NCBI GenBank assembly: GCA_944363915.1
Contig: CALVVR010000005.1
Location: 1 to 53,839, forward strand
Length of the DNA: 53,839 nucleotides
Direction: 5' to 3'
Source: an uncultured Bacilli bacterium
GTDB lineage: Bacteria > Bacillota_I > Bacilli_A > RF39 > UBA660
The notes under the pieces were generated by a model. The model was given only the letters and a program-made list of their open reading frames with translations. It had not been told where the DNA came from and made no database searches. This document shows, piece after piece, positions 46,276-53,839 of this stretch; within the stretch, counting starts at the first letter, position 1, and every line of letters begins with the position of its first letter. Made by a program: the position numbers and the translations under genes.

Positions 46276-47268
46276 TTTTACTATCCAAGCATTAGGCAAA
46301 CTTCGCTCGCCAGTAGATGAATAAGCGACTGGATTATTATAAACTTCACCATTAATAGCTAAAACACTAGAAGCACCACCATCTAAATTAGCTGCATTAT
46401 AAGCACCATATCTTTTAAATATATCAATCATATCAATAACCGTAGCACCACCTCTAAAACCATATTTACTACCGTTACCATCTATTGTTAAAAATAAAAT
46501 GATTCCATCTTTTCGCTGACCAATCGCAGTTCGTGGATTAACACCATAACCACCATTACCTTGCGTAAAAGATGCTTTACCATTAACTATTAAAAAAGGT
46601 CCAAAACAAACAGCATCTCTAATGCCCATATCAATAGCTTCATCAGCCGTCATATAACCTAAAGTTAAAACATTATCTTCGCTTATACCAATTACTGAAT
46701 CTTTTCTTCCGTTAGCATCTTCAATTATCTCACCATTAGAAATAAAAATTGAACTGGCTTTAGCCCCATTTCCTTGTCCACCAACATCAAAAAATCTACC
46801 TCCGTTAATAGCAACTATCGCATTATTCTCTTGTGCCATAACCGATAAATGTTGTCCTTTAGTGCCATAAAATCTACTTTTTACTGTGGATAATCTTGAT
46901 GCATCATATATAACAGTTAAATAAACATGATAATCCTTTTCATCAAATTCAATTACTTTATATAAAGTTCCTTCTTCTCTACTTAAAATTTGCTCTTCGT
47001 ATATTGATTCATAATATTTAGGATCTTCATTATCAAATGTTATCTCGTCTTGATTAGTTATTTCATCATTTTCTTTCAAATAGTTTTTGCTTAATATATC
47101 TTTTATTTGTTCTTCACTATATAAAATGTAAGCTAAATACTTATGACTTTTTGTATCCATAGCAGTAGTTACAAACATATCGCGAAAGCCACTATAAGGT
47201 CCATAAGCTAATAATAGGCAAAAAATAGCAATAATATCTAAAATAACTAAAATTATGATTTTTTTCAT
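46273..47268 (-). CDS. Phosphodiester glycosidase family (NAGPA domain) exported protein
   Basis: 331 residues. An N-terminal helix (IIILVILDIIAIFCLLLAYG) anchors or exports it. From residue about 140 the NAGPA fold is clear: IVAINGGRFFDVGG, IFISNGEII, FGPFLIVNGK, NPRTAIGQRKDGIILFLTID, and NLDGGASSVLAING. The family includes the mammalian lysosomal uncovering enzyme and bacterial exopolysaccharide proteins; in wall biology it may trim phosphodiester-linked sugars. Substrate unknown. The ribosome site overlaps the stop of a small ORF just upstream. Confidence 0.88.
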   Translation of the reverse strand: MKKIIILVILDIIAIFCLLLAYGPYSGFRDMFVTTAMDTKSHKYLAYILYSEEQIKDILSKNYLKENDEITNQDEITFDNEDPKYYESIYEEQILSREEGTLYKVIEFDEKDYHVYLTVIYDASRLSTVKSRFYGTKGQHLSVMAQENNAIVAINGGRFFDVGGQGNGAKASSIFISNGEIIEDANGRKDSVIGISEDNVLTLGYMTADEAIDMGIRDAVCFGPFLIVNGKASFTQGNGGYGVNPRTAIGQRKDGIILFLTIDGNGSKYGFRGGATVIDMIDIFKRYGAYNAANLDGGASSVLAINGEVYNNPVAYSSTGERSLPNAWIVK

Positions 47269-47278
47269 AACTTATCAC

Positions 47279-47389
47279 CTAATTCATTGTTACATAAAAA
47301 TATATAAATCTAATTCCATAAAAAAGCACCATAAAACTTAAAAATATTATACTAACTATTGTAAATATTTTAATTGTTTTCTCTTTCAA
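47279..47389 (-). CDS. Possible 36-residue single-helix membrane peptide
   Basis: TTG at 47389, nine bases after a GGAG, opens 36 codons: MKEKTIKIFTIVSIIFLSFM, then VLFYGIRFIYFYVTMN. A basic head and one membrane helix. It starts inside the gpmI 3' end (20-base overlap) and its TAG merges with the ribosome site of the glycosidase gene, filling an otherwise empty gap. That arrangement and the TTG-AAA start, common in this window, support it; no homology known. Confidence 0.4.
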   Translation of the reverse strand: MKEKTIKIFTIVSIIFLSFMVLFYGIRFIYFYVTMN

Positions 47390-48857
47390 TCAAAATTTCT
47401 CCAGTCATTTCTTTTGGTACTTTTTCATTTAATAAATAAACAAGAGTTGGTGCGATATCACCCAATTTACCATTTTTTAATTTATAATTTCCGGTTATTA
47501 AAAATGGAACTTTATTAGTTGTATGACTAGTTAAAATATTATTATTTTCATCGATCATTTCTTCACAATTACCATGATCTGCTGTAATAATCATTATCCC
47601 ATTTAAACTAATAATTTTTTCATATAGTTTATTTACGCATTCATCTAACGTTTCCACAGCTTTAATTGCCGCATCTAGGTTGCCTGTATGGCCTACCATA
47701 TCACCATTAGCAAAATTTAAGATTATAACATCATAATTACCCATTTTTTCTAATAAAGTATCCGTTATTTCATAAGCACTCATCTCTGGCTTTAAATCGT
47801 AAGTAGCTACATTAGGTGAAGGAATTAAAATTCGATCACAATTTTTTAAGTCCAATTCTTTCCCACCATCGAAAAAATAAGTAACATGAGCATATTTTTC
47901 GGTTTCAGCAATTCTTAATTGTTTATATCCTAATTTAGAAATGTATTCACCAAATGGATTAACTACTTCATTTAAATCGTATATGGTATCATTAATTACT
48001 TCATCACTAACAGGCATCATTGTCAATAATTTGATATTAACTTGTTTTTTTCTTTTAAAACCTGTAAAGTCTTTATTACTTAAGGCACTTCCTAATTCTC
48101 TTAAACGATCAGGCCTAAAATTAAAGAAAATAATTCCATCATTATCATTTACAATGCCATCTTCATCAATTAATCCCGGTAAAATAAATTCATCTGTTAT
48201 ATTATTTTCATAATTAGATTTAATGGCTTCTTTAACACTTGAATATTTACTATCTGATGTACCAGTTATAACATCATAAGCTTTTTCAACTCTATCATAT
48301 CGATTATCTCGATCCATTGCATAATATCTACCACTAATGCTAGCTATAACGCCATTTTTTAAATCTAATGATTCAATGTAACTTAAACTACTATTAGGCA
48401 AAGTATCTCTTCCGTCAGTAAAGACGTGTAAGTAAAAATCAACTTTATTTTTATAACATAAATTAATTAATGCCTGTAAATGACTTAAAGATGAATGAAC
48501 GCCTCCATCACTAACTAAACCCATTAAATGTAGTTTACTATTATTCTTTTTAACATAATCAAACATTTCTAATATTTTCTCATTCTTATTAAATTTTTTA
48601 TTTTTTATTTCTTGATTGATATATTGAATACTTTGATAAACAATTCTTCCAGCACCAATATTAGAATGTCCTACTTCACTATTACCCATTTGTCCTTTAG
48701 GTAATCCCACTTGTTCGCCACTGGCTTCTAATTTTGAACTAGGATATTTTTTAAATAGTTCATCTAAATGAGGGGTATTAGCTAATTTATAAGCATTCCC
48801 TTTAATATTCTTATTAATTCCAACTCCATCTAATATACACAACAATAATGGTTTCAT
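47370..48857 (-). CDS. gpmI: 2,3-bisphosphoglycerate-independent phosphoglycerate mutase
   Basis: Interconverts 3- and 2-phosphoglycerate in glycolysis; manganese enzyme. 495 residues with LLCILDGVGIN, the catalytic Ser in GNSEVGHSNIGAGR, HVFTDGRDT, SGRYYAMDRDNRYDR, FFNFRPDRLRE, NFANGDMVGHTG and ITADHGNCEEM. GGAG ribosome site. Other glycolytic genes are not adjacent. Confidence 0.97.
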   Translation of the reverse strand: MKPLLLCILDGVGINKNIKGNAYKLANTPHLDELFKKYPSSKLEASGEQVGLPKGQMGNSEVGHSNIGAGRIVYQSIQYINQEIKNKKFNKNEKILEMFDYVKKNNSKLHLMGLVSDGGVHSSLSHLQALINLCYKNKVDFYLHVFTDGRDTLPNSSLSYIESLDLKNGVIASISGRYYAMDRDNRYDRVEKAYDVITGTSDSKYSSVKEAIKSNYENNITDEFILPGLIDEDGIVNDNDGIIFFNFRPDRLRELGSALSNKDFTGFKRKKQVNIKLLTMMPVSDEVINDTIYDLNEVVNPFGEYISKLGYKQLRIAETEKYAHVTYFFDGGKELDLKNCDRILIPSPNVATYDLKPEMSAYEITDTLLEKMGNYDVIILNFANGDMVGHTGNLDAAIKAVETLDECVNKLYEKIISLNGIMIITADHGNCEEMIDENNNILTSHTTNKVPFLITGNYKLKNGKLGDIAPTLVYLLNEKVPKEMTGEILIERENN

Positions 48858-48904
48858 AAATAATCAACTCCTATTATATTATACAATATTTGACTAAAAA
48901 ACAA

Positions 48905-48952
48905 AATAAAAACTGATATTTTAATTGACATAATATTTAAATATCAGTTTTT
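48905..48952 (-). terminator. Terminator of the HD-domain gene
   Basis: AAAACTGATAT/ATATCAGTTTT 11-bp stem with a long loop and T-rich 3' side on the minus strand, right after the stop at 48958. Confidence 0.7.
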
Positions 48953-48957
48953 TCTAT

Positions 48958-49842
48958 CTAAATAGTTATACCGTCACTATTTTTCATTCTTTCTTCTAAT
49001 TTTTGAATAGTTACATCAAATGCATCTAAAACATAAGGATTATTTCTTTTTTCTTTAAGTCGAGATAAAATATTTTCTTCTTTAATAATTTGTGCGACAC
49101 TTAGTAATTTGATTTGATTAATAAAACTTAATCTTACTAATTCACCAACATTCACATTCCATAATCCTTGTTGTTTTAATTTAGCAATATTTAAATATTT
49201 TCCTTGATAAAACATATCAAAAACTTTAAAGTCAATTTTATCCTCTGACTTTTTAGGTATCCAACGTTCATCTAATATTTGATGATAAATATCTAAACGA
49301 TCAACGTCTTGAACAATTTGAGTAATTATATTGACTACTTGTTTTTTTGTTTCTGAATCTACTGTCATAAAAAACTGATAAGCATCTTCACTTTTAAGTA
49401 AGTCACTACACAAAATTAATAGATCTTTACTATCGATAATTTTATTCACGTGATTGTTGACAACGGTACTAATCGGTTCATCAAAAACACGAGTATTAGG
49501 TATTTGATCATTTAAAAGACCAGATAATAATATATCTTTACCTAATTCACCATGATCTTGATAACCATAACTAGATAATTTAGTATCATCAAAGCTAGAA
49601 GTATAACATGCTTGACGAAATCTTCCAATATCATGATCCAAAAAAGCAATTTTAGCTAATTCTTTAAAAGAATCATTAAAATTTAATTTGTCAACAACTT
49701 TAATACCATTAGATACAACTGCGTAAGAATGAATTACTTTTTTATCAATTAAAGCTAAGATAACATCATTATCAATAATACTCGCCTTTTGTAGTGCAAT
49801 ATGTTTTTTAAATGAGTCTAAAGCATTTAGATAATTAAGCAT
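48958..49842 (-). CDS. HD-domain phosphohydrolase-like protein
   Basis: 294 residues. His in KVIHSYAVVSNG, the HD pair in AFLDHDIGRFRQACY, His in DHGELGKDIL, HVNKIID and the final Asp in QDVDRLDIY make the metal site of an HD phosphohydrolase. The second half (FDMFYQGKYLNIAKL, FINQIKLLSVAQII) is helical and typical of uncharacterised HD proteins. Substrate unknown; nucleotide or signalling-nucleotide hydrolysis is possible. Start ATG 49842 has GGGGGG at seven bases; ATG 49848 is too near it. Confidence 0.8.
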   Translation of the reverse strand: MLNYLNALDSFKKHIALQKASIIDNDVILALIDKKVIHSYAVVSNGIKVVDKLNFNDSFKELAKIAFLDHDIGRFRQACYTSSFDDTKLSSYGYQDHGELGKDILLSGLLNDQIPNTRVFDEPISTVVNNHVNKIIDSKDLLILCSDLLKSEDAYQFFMTVDSETKKQVVNIITQIVQDVDRLDIYHQILDERWIPKKSEDKIDFKVFDMFYQGKYLNIAKLKQQGLWNVNVGELVRLSFINQIKLLSVAQIIKEENILSRLKEKRNNPYVLDAFDVTIQKLEERMKNSDGITI

Positions 49843-49896
49843 CTTCATACCCCCCTTTTTTTATAAGAAATACACTATCATAAAAGTTTATTATTG

Positions 49897-50241
49897 TCAA
49901 TTTTCGTCTTCGTGAATTTTATCAATTATATTTTCTATTTTCTTACCATATTCAATTGATTCATCATAGACAAATTCTAATTCTGGAATATGTCTAATAT
50001 CAACTCTTTCAGCTAACTCGTGACGAATAAAGCCACTAGCATCTTTTAAAGCTTTTAAAGTTGTGTCTTTTTTAGAAATATCTAAAACAGTAACATATAT
50101 TTTAGCATAACTTAAATCACTGCTTAACTTACAATCAGTAACTGTTACAAATTTAATATCATTATCTTTTACTTCATAAGCTAAAATATAGCTTATTTCT
50201 TTAACAATGTTACTGGCAATTCTATCTATTTTAACACTCAT
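49897..50241 (-). CDS. rbfA: Ribosome-binding factor A
   Basis: Assists 16S rRNA 5'-end maturation and cold growth. 114 residues, KH-like fold: MSVKIDRIASNIVKEISYIL, VTVTDCKLSSDLSYAKIYVT, and RHELAERVDIRHIPELEFVYD with the family's helix-kink-helix. Start overlaps the infB stop (ATGA). In B. subtilis ylxP separates infB and rbfA; it is absent here. Confidence 0.95.
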   Translation of the reverse strand: MSVKIDRIASNIVKEISYILAYEVKDNDIKFVTVTDCKLSSDLSYAKIYVTVLDISKKDTTLKALKDASGFIRHELAERVDIRHIPELEFVYDESIEYGKKIENIIDKIHEDEN

Positions 50242-52313
50242 CTTTGAATCTCCACCATTTCATAAGCTTCAATTATATCATTTTCTCTAATATCATTATA
50301 ATTTTCAATCGTAATACCACATTCTAAACCTTTTTTAACTTCTTTAACTGAATCTTTTTCTCTTTGAATTGAATTAATATTACCATCATATATAACAACG
50401 CCATCTCTAATTAAACGTACTTTGCTATCCCGTTTAATCACACCATCAGTCACATAAGATCCAGCAATAGTCCCAACTTTAGAAAATTTAAATATCTTCC
50501 TAACTTCAGCTGTTCCTAATATTTTTTCTTCAAAAACAGGCTCTAACATTCCCTTCATTGCGGCTTCCATTTCTTCAACAACTTTATAGATAATATCATA
50601 TAATCTAATTTCAACACCTTGATCTTTTGCATATTCTTTTAAGGTATTATTAGGTCTTACATTAAAACCAATAATAATAGCATCACTAGCTTTAGCTAAA
50701 ACAACATCACTTTCTTTAATTGCACCAACACTACTTCTTATAACATTGACTTTAACACCTTCAACATCTAATTTTTCTAAAGCGTTTTTAACTGCTTCAC
50801 AGCTACCATTAACATCAGCTTTAATAATAACATTTATTTCTTTATTACCTTCTTTAATTTTGTCAAATAAATCATCTAAAGTAACTGCTTTAGTAGGATT
50901 TTGACCTTTTAAACGTGCTATTTCTTTTCTTTTTATTGCTATATTTCGAGCTTCTTTTTCAGACTCAAAAGCCATAAACCTATCACCAGCATTAGGCACT
51001 TCATTAAGTCCAGTAATTTCAACCGGTTGTGACAAATATGTCGATGTTAAATATGCTCCTTTATCATCTTTTATAGTTCTTATTTTACCATAAGTATGAC
51101 CAACAACAATTGGATCACCTAATCTTAAAGTACCGTTTTGTACTAAAACTGTTACAATTGGACCTAAATGTTTGTCTAATCTTGATTCAACAACAGTTCC
51201 AACGGCATAACGATTTGGATTAGCACGATAATTATTCATTTCCGATACTAATAAAATATTATCTAATAAATCACTAATACCTTCGCCTGTTTTAGCAGAA
51301 ATTAAACTAACTAAAGTGTCGCCTCCCCAAGATTCAGGAGTCAAACCATGCTCTGTTAATTGTGTTAAAACACGTTCTACATTAGCTTCTGGTTTATCGA
51401 TTTTATTAATTGCAACAATAATTGGTACATTAGCTGCTTTAGCATGATCAATTACTTCTTCAGTTTGAGGCATAATACCATCATCAGCAGCAATTATAAT
51501 AACAACAATATCAGTTATACTAGCGCCTCTAGCTCGCATCTCAGTAAAAGCCGCATGACCTGGTGTATCAATAAAGGTTATATAATTATCATTCACTTTT
51601 ACTTGATATGCACTAATTGCTTGGGTAATTCCCCCTGCTTCACCACTGGCGACATCAGTTTTTCTAATGGCATCTAGTAAAGTAGTTTTACCATGATCGA
51701 CATGTCCCATAACAGTTACAACTGGTGGTCTTTTAACTAAATCATCTTCTTTATCAATAATTTCATATTCTTCAAAATTAGTAACGTCAGCAGTTTCTTC
51801 TCTTTTTAATTCTTTATCATAATCGATAGCTAATATTTCTGCATTTTCAAAACTAATGCTATTATTAATAGTAGCCATAATGCCTAAAGAAAATAATTTT
51901 TTTACTAATTCGCTACTATTTACACCCAAACTTTCAGCCAAATCACGAACAGTCATATTTTCTTTATATAAAATAATATTATTATCACTAGCATTAGTCA
52001 TTAATTTTGATTTATTTTTATACATTTCTTTTTTCTTTTGTTGAAAATCTTTTTTATTGGTAAGTTTAATATCTTGTTTTTTCTTTAATTTTTGTTTATT
52101 AACTGAGTCATCTACTTTAATATTTTTATTCTCGATAATTTCTTCAACAATATCATCCATTTCTTCGAAATCAGCATTATCAAGCATCACGATATCATCT
52201 TCACTTAATAAATCATCTTCGTTAGTAGCACTTATATTTAATTCTTCACACATCTTAAGAATTTCTGCTACACTTTTGTTTACATCATTCGCGTATTCTA
52301 ATACACTCATCAT
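50238..52313 (-). CDS. infB: Translation initiation factor IF-2
   Basis: GTPase that places fMet-tRNA on the 30S subunit. 691 residues: a shortened N-terminal region with an IF2_N motif (MTVRDLAESLGVNSSELVKK), G1 GHVDHGKTTL, G3 DTPGHAAF, G4 NKID, G5 SAKTGEG, then domains II-IV ending in the KVGTIAGSYVTDG region. The N-part is reduced compared with E. coli. Start ATG 52313, because AGGAGG lies eight bases before it; GTG 52322 lies within three bases of that site. Confidence 0.97.
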   Translation of the reverse strand: MMSVLEYANDVNKSVAEILKMCEELNISATNEDDLLSEDDIVMLDNADFEEMDDIVEEIIENKNIKVDDSVNKQKLKKKQDIKLTNKKDFQQKKKEMYKNKSKLMTNASDNNIILYKENMTVRDLAESLGVNSSELVKKLFSLGIMATINNSISFENAEILAIDYDKELKREETADVTNFEEYEIIDKEDDLVKRPPVVTVMGHVDHGKTTLLDAIRKTDVASGEAGGITQAISAYQVKVNDNYITFIDTPGHAAFTEMRARGASITDIVVIIIAADDGIMPQTEEVIDHAKAANVPIIVAINKIDKPEANVERVLTQLTEHGLTPESWGGDTLVSLISAKTGEGISDLLDNILLVSEMNNYRANPNRYAVGTVVESRLDKHLGPIVTVLVQNGTLRLGDPIVVGHTYGKIRTIKDDKGAYLTSTYLSQPVEITGLNEVPNAGDRFMAFESEKEARNIAIKRKEIARLKGQNPTKAVTLDDLFDKIKEGNKEINVIIKADVNGSCEAVKNALEKLDVEGVKVNVIRSSVGAIKESDVVLAKASDAIIIGFNVRPNNTLKEYAKDQGVEIRLYDIIYKVVEEMEAAMKGMLEPVFEEKILGTAEVRKIFKFSKVGTIAGSYVTDGVIKRDSKVRLIRDGVVIYDGNINSIQREKDSVKEVKKGLECGITIENYNDIRENDIIEAYEMVEIQR

Positions 52314-52325
52314 AATAAACACCTC

Positions 52326-52583
52326 CTATAATAATTTTTTTAATTCTTCATAAATCTCATCCTTAACCTCAATTTCTAAAATTCTATCTAAGATTTTACT
52401 TTGTTTAGCTTTTTCAAATACAGCTAAATCTTTTTTTAAATAAGCACCCCTACCATTTGCTTTACCAGTTAAATCTACTATTACTTCTTGATTAGGGGTT
52501 CTAACTACTCTAACTAGTTCCATTTTTGGTAACTTTTCTTTAGTTACCACACAAGAACGCATTGGAATTTTTTTTACTTTCAA
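52326..52583 (-). CDS. rnpM: YlxR/RnpM family RNA-binding protein
   Basis: 85 residues: IPMRSCVVTKEKLPKMELVR, VDLTGKANGRGAYLKKD and the C-terminal helices, the DUF448 fold. In B. subtilis YlxR (RnpM) binds RNase P RNA and modulates the enzyme; the target rnpB is also in this window. Start TTG 52583, with AGGTGAG five bases before it. It sits between nusA and infB as in other Bacillota, but the L7Ae-like ylxQ that normally follows is missing. Confidence 0.92.
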   Translation of the reverse strand: MKVKKIPMRSCVVTKEKLPKMELVRVVRTPNQEVIVDLTGKANGRGAYLKKDLAVFEKAKQSKILDRILEIEVKDEIYEELKKLL

Positions 52584-52597
52584 AATAACTCACCTCT

Positions 52598-53755
52598 TTA
52601 TGAAACTAGGTTAATACCCATTTCTTTTGCCTGCTCAACAGTTTTAATATCTAATTTATATTTAGTTAAGCGAGAAGCTAATTTAACATTCAAGCCTTTT
52701 TTACCGATGGCTAAAGATAAATTATCATCATCAACTACAACTAAAGCTTCTTGTTTTTTTTCATCAGTTATAAAAACATGTAAATTTTTAGCTGGTGATA
52801 AAGCATTTTCAATAAATTTTACTTTATCAGTGGTATAAGCAACAATATCAACCTTTTCAGGTCCTAATTCTTTTAATATGTTCGCTATTCTCATTCCTTT
52901 TTCACCAATACATGATCCAATTGGGTCAACATTAGAATTTTCTGAATAAACAGCTATTTTAGTTCTAACACCAGCTTCACGAGCTACACTATAAATCAAA
53001 ATAATACCTTCGTTTATTTCCGGAATTTCTAATTCAAATAATCTTTTGACAAAGCCATAATGACTACGTGATAAAAGAATAAATGGTCCTTTACTTGTGC
53101 TTTCCACTTTCGTGACATACACTTTAATACTTGATCCCATTTTAATTTTCTCACCAGGAATAATTTCTGATTTAGGTAAAATACCTTGCGTTCTACCTAA
53201 ATCGATATAATAGTTCCTAACATCTTCCATAGCAACTAATCCAGTAACTAATTCATCTTGCTTATCGGCAAATTCATCCATAATAATAGCTTTTTCCGCT
53301 TCTTTTATTTTTTGAATAACAACTTGTTTAGCCGTTGCTGCAGCAACTCTACCAAAATCTTTAGGTGTTACTTCTTCTTCAATTGTTTCACCAACATTTA
53401 TATCAGGAACAATTTTTCTTGCTTCTTCTAAAGTTATATGAATACGTGGATCAAAAATATATGGTTTTTCAACTTCAATCATTGCTCCTTCTTCTTCTGA
53501 TTCCGTATCTTCTACTTCAATCATAATTGGTTCTAAAGCCTCATGTTCTTCATCTAAAACGACCGTCTTATAAGAATAAACATGAATTTCACCAAGTTCT
53601 TTATCAATCGCAACGCGAACATTAGTTAATGATTTATAATTTTTTTTATAAGCACTTGTCAAGGCTAATTCCATTGCATCATAAATTACATCTTCAGGAA
53701 TTCCTTTTTCTTTAACCAATAAATTAACGGCTTTTTTAAATTCTTTAGTGTCCAT
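52598..53755 (-). CDS. nusA: Transcription termination/antitermination protein NusA
   Basis: Binds RNA polymerase and affects pausing and termination. 385 residues: N-terminal RNAP-binding domain (FKKAVNLLVKEKGIPEDVIY), S1 domain (VTGLVAMEDVRNYYIDLGR), two KH domains (IGSCIGEKGMRIANILKELG; LSLAIGKKGLNVKLASRL). No acidic C-terminal repeats, as in other Gram-positives. Start ATG 53755, since AGGAAGTGA lies just before it; GTG 53764 is within that site. The operon probably begins upstream (rimP) beyond the window; I see no convincing promoter in the 75 bases left. Confidence 0.95.
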   Translation of the reverse strand: MDTKEFKKAVNLLVKEKGIPEDVIYDAMELALTSAYKKNYKSLTNVRVAIDKELGEIHVYSYKTVVLDEEHEALEPIMIEVEDTESEEEGAMIEVEKPYIFDPRIHITLEEARKIVPDINVGETIEEEVTPKDFGRVAAATAKQVVIQKIKEAEKAIIMDEFADKQDELVTGLVAMEDVRNYYIDLGRTQGILPKSEIIPGEKIKMGSSIKVYVTKVESTSKGPFILLSRSHYGFVKRLFELEIPEINEGIILIYSVAREAGVRTKIAVYSENSNVDPIGSCIGEKGMRIANILKELGPEKVDIVAYTTDKVKFIENALSPAKNLHVFITDEKKQEALVVVDDDNLSLAIGKKGLNVKLASRLTKYKLDIKTVEQAKEMGINLVS

Positions 53756-53839
53756 TTTATTCACTTCCTCTCATAATAAAGTCAAGTATTTTCTATACAA
53801 AACTTTATAATTTTTTATTTTTTTATTTATTTCAGTTAT

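Overview
The window is AT-rich chromosomal DNA from a small-genome, low-GC member of the Bacillota (class Bacilli in the broad sense). The best guess is an uncultured gut lineage of the Erysipelotrichales/RF39 type, but that placement is inference. It uses the standard bacterial code: Trp is TGG and TGA ends genes such as the deacetylase at 16504-17724, so it is not a code-4 mollicute. Strong GGAGG/GGTGAT ribosome sites, many TTG starts, CIRCE, a T-box leader, a LexA box and type-B RNase P RNA are all Bacillota features. Genes resembling SpoVID, YsxE/CotS and CotF suggest that the organism or its recent ancestors made endospores.

Layout. 1-1453: 3' part of a membrane protein with 33-bp tandem repeats. 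1503-8017: heat-shock operon hrcA-grpE-dnaK-pepF-dnaJ under one CIRCE; GrpE carries a His/Cys-rich extension and pepF interrupts the usual order. 8100-9723: two CotF-type coat genes, a UPF0316 membrane protein and a glycerophosphodiesterase. 9763-12920: hemW, thyA and a DHFR-thymidylate kinase fusion, a compact dTMP-to-dTDP block. 12991-17724: tRNA-Arg, galU, a T-box-controlled unit (unknown ORF plus thrS without TGS domain) and a PASTA-linked deacetylase. 17801-23489: SpoVID-like and YsxE-like genes, lon, unknown ORFs and a deacetylase-like pseudoenzyme. 23550-25100: an IS110-family element. 25188-33813: coat-like peptide, rny, HerA-type ATPase, recA, a secreted protein, pgsA, rodZ, rnpB and gpsB. 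34084-38719: recU-ponA facing nth-dnaD. 38734-46190: nrnA, ackA, a phosphatase, a Cys-rich pilin-like membrane protein, lysS, an RDD protein and dusB. 46273-53755: a phosphodiester glycosidase, gpmI, an HD protein and the rbfA-infB-ylxR-nusA operon. Several neighbour sets (gpsB-rnpB, recU-ponA, nth-dnaD, rodZ-pgsA-recA, dusB-lysS, spoVID-ysxE) match Bacillus subtilis order.

Most notable: upstream of the intact IS110 transposase I can fold a roughly 180-nt RNA with two internal loops. Loop strands match, in the order expected of a bridge RNA, the left flank, the right flank, the element's right end and (imperfectly) its left end. The matches converge on a shared TA core and so place both element boundaries and the pre-insertion sequence. 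Other points of interest are the metal-binding-like GrpE tail, the FolA-Tmk fusion, the inactive deacetylase homologue, several small ORFs with ribosome sites, a recurrent TTG-AAA start, and terminators built from the last codons of genes.
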